Assembly (NCBI GenBank): GCA_964491625.1
Contig: CAZBIU010000394.1
Span: forward strand, 1-6,036
Direction: 5' to 3'
Length of the DNA: 6,036 nt
Origin: Fen-1118 sp964491625
GTDB lineage: Bacteria; Myxococcota_A; Polyangia; Fen-1088
Shown: positions 1-5,366 of the stretch, one piece after another
Numbering within the stretch: the stretch's first letter is position 1
Layout of the letters: the number at the start of each line of letters is the position of its first letter
The notes under the pieces: generated by a model
Told to the model about the DNA's origin: nothing
The model's database searches: none
The model's input: the letters and a program-made list of their open reading frames with translations, nothing else
Made by a program: the position numbers and the translations under genes

Positions 1-621
1 CTACGAGGCAGTGGCACTGGGACCTTTGTCGGCCCGACAAACTACACGTTCATGAACGACAAAACGGTCGTGGCAGCGCTGCTGGACTGGGATGGCAACG
101 GCACGCTCGACATTGAGGTCAGGGGAATGAGCGGATTGCACATCCTCTATGGCAATGGTGATGGCAGCTTCGCCGAGGACCAGCAGTGCCCCGTTGTCGG
201 TCCGAACATCTGCGTCTTTGCGGACTTGAACCAAGACGGCAAGCTCGACATCGTCTGGCAGCCCGTGTACGGCCACCAGCTGGCAACCATCTTTGGACAA
301 GGCGGCTGCAACTTCACACCCCGCACAGACTATCCACTCTCATTCCAGACCGGCCTCACCGACGGTGGGTTACCGGGCTTTGTCCTGGGTGATCTCACCG
401 GTGATGGGCTCCCTGATCTCCTGATCATGGACGCCGGCACCACCACACCGCTCCTCACGGGAAATCGGGACGGGACGTTCTCGCCCCAACCCGACTTGCT
501 CATCGATTCGTCGGATTGGCCGTACCTATGGATCGCCGACGTCAACAACGACGGCCGCGCCGATGTTGTCTCCGCGGGTTCTCGCGGCATCGAGATCTAC
601 GCCAACACCTGCAACCCATAA
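1..621 (+). CDS. FG-GAP/VCBS repeat beta-propeller protein, 3' end only
   Basis: The reading frame is open from the first base of the window to TAA at 619-621, giving 206 codons; the start lies upstream. Four blades are visible, each with a Ca2+-binding-type Asp loop: LDWDGNGTLD (visible residues 28-37), then ADLNQDGKLD, GDLTGDGLPD and ADVNNDGRAD. They are separated by strand motifs such as YGNGDGSF and GNRDGTF. This is the FG-GAP/VCBS pattern of integrin-alpha-like propellers, which are secreted or cell-surface proteins involved in adhesion or recognition; the ligand is not predictable. The sequence aligns by eye with the C-terminal half of the next gene (blades 4-7), including three matching Cys positions and the ending NTC, so the two are tandem paralogues. 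If so, a signal peptide and about three blades are missing at the left edge. The family is clear, but the specific role is unknown. An in-frame ATG at 52 is internal, because coding similarity extends upstream of it. Confidence 0.88.
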   Translation, partial: LRGSGTGTFVGPTNYTFMNDKTVVAALLDWDGNGTLDIEVRGMSGLHILYGNGDGSFAEDQQCPVVGPNICVFADLNQDGKLDIVWQPVYGHQLATIFGQGGCNFTPRTDYPLSFQTGLTDGGLPGFVLGDLTGDGLPDLLIMDAGTTTPLLTGNRDGTFSPQPDLLIDSSDWPYLWIADVNNDGRADVVSAGSRGIEIYANTCNP

Positions 622-622
622 C

Positions 623-627
623 GAGGG
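623..627 (+). promoter_or_regulatory. Shine-Dalgarno for the second FG-GAP gene
   Basis: GAGGG sits 7 nt before the ATG at 635, in the 13-nt gap after the stop of the upstream paralogue. It decides the start: the longer in-frame option at ATG 563 lies inside the upstream gene and would place 24 unrelated residues in front of an obvious signal peptide. The tight spacing suggests that both genes are read from one transcript. Confidence 0.7.
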
Positions 628-634
628 CGTGTTC

Positions 635-2071
635 ATGAAGCGACTATTCTTGCAGCAGAGCTCCCGTGTCGTCATCCTGGCCATCGCGCTCCCGAGCATC
701 GCCTTGGCCTGCAGCCGCAGCCGTCTCCACACCGGAACCACGACCGAGCCAACCGCGCCCCCGCCTCCGGTCCCAGTGCCGGTCCAGGCGGACGGCACCT
801 GCGAGCCCGGGCTCGACACCTGCCCAGGATCCGGCGCGGGATACTGTTTCGATCTGCAGTCGCATCCAAGCCACTGCGGAACCTGCGACAGTGTCTGTCC
901 CCTCGGCACGCCTTGCGAGAATGGCCAATGTCACGTCGTCCACTGTACCTCGCGCATTTCCGTGCGAACCACGCACATGGGCGCTGCCTTCAGGGTTTAC
1001 TCGATTGCCCTGGCCGACTTCGATCGGGACGGCGCCATCGACTTCCTGGCCCCGACACCGGGGAATGATCCGACGGTTGTCGTTAACAGCGTGACCGTGT
1101 TCCATGGCCAGGGTGATGGTACTTTCGTCGCTGGGCAGAGCTACCCAGCGGGCATCGGCAGTGGTGCCAAAGATCCGTATACCCTCAATGTTCCCATCGC
1201 CACCGCGGATCTGAACCATGACCAGATTCCCGACATCGTGATGAGGCCAATCCTCTCTTCCGATTCGTCAGCCCCGACCATCGTTGCTCGCCTGGGAAAC
1301 GGTGACGGTACGTTCGGGCCCGAGATCGGCCTCGCGGCGGGGCTCACGCCCGCCAGTATCGCGGTCGCCGATCTCGATGGAGACGGCCTCCCTGACCTAG
1401 CGGTGATCAACGACCAAGGCACACAATTCAGCACCGGCATACAATTCAGCACCTACCACGGCGCTGGGGACGGGACCTTCTCCAATCGACAGGACTTGGC
1501 TGTGAGTGCCGAGCCCGCAAGCACGGTCACGGTGGCAGATTGGAACTCCGACGGTATCCCGGACCTCATCGTGGCCGATCTTTACGTGCATGTGCTGCTC
1601 GGGAAAGGCCAAGGGCAGTTTGCCCAAGCCATGGACTGTGGGATCACCGGCAACCCTGGCAAGCTAATCATCGCCGACTTCGACCGCGACGGACTAGCCG
1701 ATGTGGTCAACGGCAACACGGTGCTGTTTGGCATGCACGACTGCAACGCTACCAGGCAGACGACCTACCCCGCCGCCGACAATCTTGCAGTGCCGCTCAC
1801 CGCCGCTGACCTTAACGGCGATGGTGTCCCGGACATCGCCTATTCTTCATCTGACGGCACCGGAGGGCTACCTTCCATCGGCTACCTGCCCTCTGACGGT
1901 CATGGCGGCTTCGGTGCGCCCGTCATTCTCGGGGATGTCTGGGATTCCAAGGACAAATATTCCGGCGTCAATCCCAACGCGTACGCCGTCGATGTCAACG
2001 GCGATGGCCGTCTCGACCTCCTCGTTCCAAACCAGAGCAGCATCATCGCGTTCATCAACACATGCCAATAG
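635..2071 (+). CDS. Secreted FG-GAP/VCBS seven-bladed beta-propeller with Cys-rich Stig1-like segment
   Basis: This is a complete gene of 478 aa. Residues 1-25 form a signal peptide: MKR, then a hydrophobic core RVVILAIALPSIALA ending at Cys26. ALA|C fits signal peptidase I and is only a weak lipobox (A at -3, L at -2), so it is either soluble-secreted or lipid-anchored. A Pro-rich linker (41-50) follows. Next is a Cys-rich segment (C56, 63, 71, 81, 84, 88, 94, 99, 104) of the CxxCxxxCP...CxxGxC type common in myxobacterial surface proteins. Seven FG-GAP repeats follow, with Asp loops at about 127-136, 191-200, 245-254, 301-310, 347-356, 391-400 and 452-461. That number is sufficient for one closed seven-bladed propeller binding Ca2+ in its loops. 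The loop of blade 2 (DLNHDQIPD) has Gln where Gly is usual. The protein ends with NTCQ, like its upstream paralogue. The likely role is extracellular binding or adhesion; no catalytic residues are recognisable and the ligand is unknown. Confidence 0.9.
   Translation: MKRLFLQQSSRVVILAIALPSIALACSRSRLHTGTTTEPTAPPPPVPVPVQADGTCEPGLDTCPGSGAGYCFDLQSHPSHCGTCDSVCPLGTPCENGQCHVVHCTSRISVRTTHMGAAFRVYSIALADFDRDGAIDFLAPTPGNDPTVVVNSVTVFHGQGDGTFVAGQSYPAGIGSGAKDPYTLNVPIATADLNHDQIPDIVMRPILSSDSSAPTIVARLGNGDGTFGPEIGLAAGLTPASIAVADLDGDGLPDLAVINDQGTQFSTGIQFSTYHGAGDGTFSNRQDLAVSAEPASTVTVADWNSDGIPDLIVADLYVHVLLGKGQGQFAQAMDCGITGNPGKLIIADFDRDGLADVVNGNTVLFGMHDCNATRQTTYPAADNLAVPLTAADLNGDGVPDIAYSSSDGTGGLPSIGYLPSDGHGGFGAPVILGDVWDSKDKYSGVNPNAYAVDVNGDGRLDLLVPNQSSIIAFINTCQ
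1423..1453 (+). repeat. Short direct repeat inside blade 3 of the propeller gene
   Basis: The 13-mer ACAATTCAGCACC occurs at 1423-1435 and again at 1441-1453, exactly 18 nt apart and therefore in frame. It encodes QFSTGIQFSTY. It looks like a six-codon slippage duplication that lengthens one strand of blade 3. Confidence 0.75.
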
Positions 2072-2097
2072 GACCGCGGTCGCTGCTACGGGCGGGC

Positions 2098-2259
2098 TAG
2101 GGGGTGTCCCCAATTCCCTCCCGTCGCCGGGGTTGCTGCGGACCTCGTGCGCTTCCTCGCTCCTCGGTTACATGGCTTTGGCCATGCGCCCTCGTCGCTC
2201 GTCGTGCCCGAGGTTCCTCGCAGCCCCCAGCTCGGTCCGGCAATTGGCGACACCCCCTA
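2098..2259. repeat. 162-bp imperfect palindrome with terminal inverted repeats (MITE/REP-like element)
   Basis: The left end (2098-2118, beginning TAGGGGGTGTC) and the reverse complement of the right end (2239-2259) agree at 19 of 21 positions. The midpoint of this interval (2178.5) is exactly the centre of a perfect hairpin, CATGGC-TTTG-GCCATG (2171-2186). The inner arms pair partly: GCTGCGGACCTCG on the left matches GCTGCGAGGAACCTCG (reverse complement of the right arm) with a 3-nt indel, while other stretches of the arms have diverged. The outermost bases are TA on both sides, so TA could be a target duplication of the mariner/IS630 kind or simply part of the repeat. No coding sequence is supported inside. 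The position between the 3' ends of convergent genes is typical of REP/BIME and MITE insertions. It may also fold in RNA and act as a terminator or stabiliser for the upstream operon. The palindrome is seen directly; mobility is inferred. Confidence 0.7.
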
Positions 2260-2365
2260 AAGCAGCTCCATAGCAGGGCCGGGGAATACCCTGATTGATA
2301 GCACTTTCCCACTCAACTTCTACTATCGAGAAGCCGCTTGAACGGGGCAGATCGCTTGTAGGTAC

Positions 2366-2391
2366 CGACCGGCGTAGCAAGGCGCTGGTCG
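2366..2391 (-). terminator. Candidate hairpin after the CARDB gene
   Basis: CGACCGGCG (2366-2374) can pair with CGCTGGTCG (2383-2391) around an 8-nt loop: eight Watson-Crick pairs and one G-T (an A-C mismatch in the minus-strand RNA). It begins 4 nt after the TAG stop of the minus-strand gene. No T-tract follows on either strand, so if it terminates transcription it is not a classical intrinsic terminator. An alternative 7-bp stem, CGTAGCA (2373-2379) with TGCTACG (2394-2400), overlaps it and includes the stop codon. Confidence 0.3.
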
Positions 2392-2395
2392 TGTG

Positions 2396-4876
2396 CTACG
2401 GCGTGATCGGGCGGGGCACGGTGTCGACCGAGGTGTTGTTGGTCTCGTCGATCTCGACGAGCACGTCCTTGGGATCGAGGATCACGCCGGTGTAGTACGA
2501 GCCGGCCGCGATGGACGGGATCGGACACGTGAACGTGAACCCGGCCTGGGTTCCGGCCGGGACGCTCCCCAACGTCATCGTGCACACCAGGGTGTCCGAG
2601 GTGGATATGGTCGCGTCCGTGGACAGGCGGACATCCACGTCGAAGCCGGGGATGGAGTCGGTGCCTGGGTTCGAGACGGAGAGCTGGAAGGTGACCACCT
2701 GCCCAACCCGGAGCAGCTGTCCGCCGTTGTCGCTAAATGGGCCGCTGCGGAGGTCCCACTTCGGCGCGGCCACAGTGACCACGCCGGTTCCGGGCAGCAC
2801 GTTGTTTCCCTCGTCGGTCTCGAACACATCGTCCTTGCTGTCCGCCTTGGCGAACAGCTTCAGCGCGCCGTACGTCGTCGGCGGAACGGTGCAAGTCTTG
2901 GTCACCGGCATCGAGACACCCGCGCCCAGGCCTCCCGGCACCACGACCTCGCACAGTAGCGCATCGGTGGCATCGAGCGTGTTGTCGAGCGACAGGTAAT
3001 AAGCGACACTGAAGGCGCCCGCGGGATCCACGCCCGAGTTGCGGACCGTCGCGGTGACCTGGACGCTCCCGTTCCACGGCACGTCGGTGATGTCGGTCGT
3101 GACGTCGGCGATCAACAGATCGGGAGACGGAGCGGCGAACGTCAACGCCGTCGCCGCGACGACCTGATTGTTCGTCTCGTCCGATTCCGCAAGCGCGTTG
3201 GCCGGGTCCAGCTCGGCGCCCAGGTGGAAGGCGCCGCGCACGCGCGGGGCCTTGCAGGCGACCTGGACAACCGCCTGCGCGCCCGCGGCCAGCACGACCG
3301 GGGTGGTGGCCGAGCAAAAACGGGTGTCCGCAGCATCGGCCGTGGCGTCGCTCGACAGCAGGATGGACAGCGCTACCGAGGTCAGATCGACGTTGCCCAG
3401 GTTCTTCACGGTCACGGATACCTGCATCGGATCGCCGGGGGCGATCGGAGACGGCGCGTCGGTCGACACGTCCAGCGCGGCAAGATCGTTGATCGGCGTT
3501 CCCAGGAACATGCGCGCCCCGATGGCCGTGTTGTTGGTCTCCTCGCTCTCCGTGACCTGGTGGTTGCTGTCGACGATGACCCCCGAGTAGAAGTAGCCGG
3601 ACGGGACGGCGGCCGTGAGCGTATCGAGCTTGTAGTACGCCTCCGGCCAGGCGATGGTGGCCGTGCCGAAGGCATCGAGCGAGGACGAAACCGTGAGCGT
3701 CGAGACCGTCACGTCGTCCTGGTTGCCGATCACCTTGTCCGCGGAGAGCACGAGGATGATCGCATGCGGACCCGCCGCGACCACGCCTCGGTTGATCTCC
3801 GTCATTCCAAAGTGAAACGTTTCCTCGCCCAGATGCGGGACCTCCTCGGCGATCAAGGAATGAACGATCAGATCAGGCAGGCCGGCACCCGAGCCGCCCG
3901 TGCCGCTGGTGCCGCCGGTGCTGCCGGTGCCGACCGTACCCTGAAGCACGCAACCTGGCTGGCTGGCGCACTTTTGCGGCGACAGACTCCCGCACGCGGT
4001 GGGCGTCCCAGTGCACGTCGCCGTCGCCGTGTGACAGCCGCTCTGCGCCTCGCACCTCGCACGCGGAACGCTCTCGCAGATGGTGGCAACGCCCTCGCAG
4101 AAGGCCGTGGTAGCCTTCGTCCAGCTGCAGGCGGTCAGGTTATCGCACGCGGCCGCAGCCTTGATGGTGGTGCAGTCCATGATGGTGCCGAGACAGTTGC
4201 CGCTGTTGTAGCTACAACCCTGGATAGAGTTGCAACGATTCAGATCGTTGCCGATCTGGTTACACGAGCTGACGACGTTGTAACAGTTGCCGGCTTCCGA
4301 GACCATCCCGCATCCCATGGCGGCGGCGCACGCGGTCGCTTGATTGTCGAACGTGCTGCACCCGGCCGCGGTGCCGGTGCAGCCGGGCGTGGTCACAGCG
4401 CAGCCAGGGAGAACGTCGCAGTCGGTGGCCGCGCAGGTCGAGGTCGGGGTACCGGTGCAGGTCGCGGCGTTCGCGCCGCCCGTACCGGTGCCCGCTCCGC
4501 CGGTGCCCACGTGGGTGCCGCCCGAGCCGGACACGCCGCCCGAGCCGGACGCGCCGCCCGAGCCGGCCAGCGCGGTGCAAGTTCCATCCAAACAGGACAG
4601 GTTGCCGACACAAGCCTGGCCCGACGAACAGGGGCACCCGGCCCCGGCGGGGTTGCCGCACGAGCTCGGTGCGCCGCCACTGCCGCCACCGCCACTGCCG
4701 CCACCGCAGCCGGCGGTGAGCCAGCCCACCAGACCCGCCGCGACGGCCATGCCGATCCATGAGCGCGGGGCCGGATCTCCCAATACCGACGTACGCGCCC
4801 GTCGCGACCGCCTGGCCGGACCGCGTGCCGGTCGGTCGAAAGTGCCAATCGAAGGCGAAAAACGGGCTAGTCTCAT
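2396..4876 (-). CDS. Predicted lipoprotein with Cys-rich module array and four CARDB domains
   Basis: This gene encodes 826 aa from ATG 4876. The N-terminus is basic and unusually long (about 41 residues). A hydrophobic segment (41-56) then ends in LTAGC, with Cys57 as probable lipidation site. An internal ATG at 4750 (residue 43) would give a very short leader, and neither start has a well-placed Shine-Dalgarno. After Cys57 come a Gly/Ser linker, a small Cys cluster (C73-C100) of CxxGxxCxxxxxCxxGxC type, a second GGxSG linker (105-136), and a Cys-rich array (148-309, listed separately). A third Gly linker leads to four CARDB-type Ig-like domains at about 333-457, 462-575, 584-697 and 705-820. 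Each ends in a DxxxxxxExxExNN-type acidic motif: ESEETNN, ESDETNN, ETDEGNN, EIDETNN. CARDB domains are extracellular beta-sandwich modules linked to adhesion or to presenting partner domains. No enzyme domain is present, so this is probably an outer-surface binding or scaffolding protein. It is convergent with the propeller genes and divergent from the next lipoprotein. Confidence 0.9.
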   Translation of the reverse strand: MRLARFSPSIGTFDRPARGPARRSRRARTSVLGDPAPRSWIGMAVAAGLVGWLTAGCGGGSGGGGSGGAPSSCGNPAGAGCPCSSGQACVGNLSCLDGTCTALAGSGGASGSGGVSGSGGTHVGTGGAGTGTGGANAATCTGTPTSTCAATDCDVLPGCAVTTPGCTGTAAGCSTFDNQATACAAAMGCGMVSEAGNCYNVVSSCNQIGNDLNRCNSIQGCSYNSGNCLGTIMDCTTIKAAAACDNLTACSWTKATTAFCEGVATICESVPRARCEAQSGCHTATATCTGTPTACGSLSPQKCASQPGCVLQGTVGTGSTGGTSGTGGSGAGLPDLIVHSLIAEEVPHLGEETFHFGMTEINRGVVAAGPHAIILVLSADKVIGNQDDVTVSTLTVSSSLDAFGTATIAWPEAYYKLDTLTAAVPSGYFYSGVIVDSNHQVTESEETNNTAIGARMFLGTPINDLAALDVSTDAPSPIAPGDPMQVSVTVKNLGNVDLTSVALSILLSSDATADAADTRFCSATTPVVLAAGAQAVVQVACKAPRVRGAFHLGAELDPANALAESDETNNQVVAATALTFAAPSPDLLIADVTTDITDVPWNGSVQVTATVRNSGVDPAGAFSVAYYLSLDNTLDATDALLCEVVVPGGLGAGVSMPVTKTCTVPPTTYGALKLFAKADSKDDVFETDEGNNVLPGTGVVTVAAPKWDLRSGPFSDNGGQLLRVGQVVTFQLSVSNPGTDSIPGFDVDVRLSTDATISTSDTLVCTMTLGSVPAGTQAGFTFTCPIPSIAAGSYYTGVILDPKDVLVEIDETNNTSVDTVPRPITP
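3950..4435 (-). repeat. Array of five and three-quarter Cys-rich modules (protein-level repeat)
   Basis: Residues 148-309 of the CARDB lipoprotein hold 23 cysteines in a regular pattern: C-x(4-9)-C-x5-C-x(6-9)-C-x6, repeated. First to fourth Cys of each module: 148/153/159/166, 173/183/189/198, 205/215/221/228, 235/244/250/260, 267/275/281/288, then 295/303/309 with the fourth missing. The x5 and x6 spacings never vary. The third Cys is preceded by Gly in all but one module (TAC in the fourth). The DNA copies are divergent, so this is an old protein repeat. The pattern slightly recalls PSI-like CxxxxGCxW segments (ACSW in one module), but I cannot assign a family. It is probably disulfide-bonded and extracellular. 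Confidence 0.8.
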
Positions 4877-4882
4877 CCTGCC

Positions 4883-4911
4883 ATTGTAGACGGATCGCGC
4901 GCGCGTGCCTA
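4883..4911 (-). promoter_or_regulatory. Candidate sigma70-like promoter for the CARDB gene
   Basis: On the minus strand TAGGCA (4911-4906, four of six matches to TTGACA) lies 17 nt before TACAAT (4888-4883, five of six matches to TATAAT). Six nt separate TACAAT from the ATG at 4876, so transcription would start at or within a base or two of the A of ATG, giving a leaderless mRNA. This fits the lack of a properly spaced Shine-Dalgarno there. The spacer carries a 13-nt alternating C/G-rich run (4896-4908). The call is prediction only; high-GC genomes produce chance matches. Confidence 0.35.
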
Positions 4912-5356
4912 GGCATCATGGAAGGGTGGCGTCCCGGTGCGGCTCACGGCTTTCGGGCATAGCATCCGTCGGCGATCGACTGAGTCTCGCGCTTCACTCC
5001 CCAATAGAGGTTCGTCGAGTCTACGACTGGTAGCCAGCGCCATAGTCGGGGACGACATGGCAGGCATCAAGTCGACGGCGGTGCCGGCGCCGGCCGCGTA
5101 GGTGTGCCGCGTGGTCAAGGAGCCGCCGACGATCGGGACTTGCACGAGCCGCGTCTCTGGTTTTCGGACAGCAAGGGATCGGGGAAAGAACCCTCGGATT
5201 GGGGGCCAAGACGGAATCGCGACGCTCGCGCCACTGCACGAGCGATGAGGTCTCTCTGCAGGGTAGCCACGAACAGATTTGGTGCGCCAGCGTCGGAGTT
5301 GGCATTCGACGAGGAGCGCACAGAGGGCTCCATGCAGAGCACGATGTTTTCAGCCT

Positions 5357-5361
5357 GGAGG
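5357..5361 (+). promoter_or_regulatory. Strong Shine-Dalgarno for the Gly-rich lipoprotein gene
   Basis: GGAGG lies 5 nt before ATG 5367. It fixes the start even though the frame remains open upstream, and a signal peptide begins immediately after this ATG. Confidence 0.8.
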
Positions 5362-5366
5362 TTTGC

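Larger units (their letters stand above)
4877..5366. other. Divergent intergenic region, no convincing gene
   Basis: These 490 nt separate two genes transcribed away from each other, so promoters for both should lie here. The minus-strand promoter candidate is at the left end. I found no equally good plus-strand promoter. Open frames cross the region on both strands but lack recognisable domains or Shine-Dalgarno sites; the frame of the downstream lipoprotein stays open well upstream of its ATG without looking like protein. A minus-strand stretch near 5020-5145 reads VQVPIVGGSLTT... and might be a relic of a propeller-type repeat gene; this is too weak to annotate as a pseudogene. Confidence 0.6.

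Noticed and set aside
563..634. Upstream in-frame start of the second propeller gene
   Set aside because: It lies inside the first propeller gene, lacks a Shine-Dalgarno, and would bury the signal peptide 24 residues in.
2104..2312. Small open frames on both strands across the palindrome
   Set aside because: They exist because the sequence is an imperfect inverted repeat. They have no ribosome site and no recognisable protein features.
3224..4762. 512-codon open frame on the plus strand opposite the CARDB gene
   Set aside because: It is a high-GC mirror frame with Arg/Gly/Ala-rich, domain-free sequence and no Shine-Dalgarno. The minus strand carries clear lipoprotein, Cys-module and CARDB signals.
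4896..4908. Alternating C/G run as a Z-DNA or regulatory element
   Set aside because: At 13 bp it is expected often in high-GC DNA, and nothing else supports a role beyond lying in the promoter spacer.
5014..5046. Small inverted repeats (GTCG/CGAC, CTGG/CCAG) in the divergent spacer
   Set aside because: The stems are only 4 bp with no T-tract or operator-like symmetry, so they are consistent with chance.
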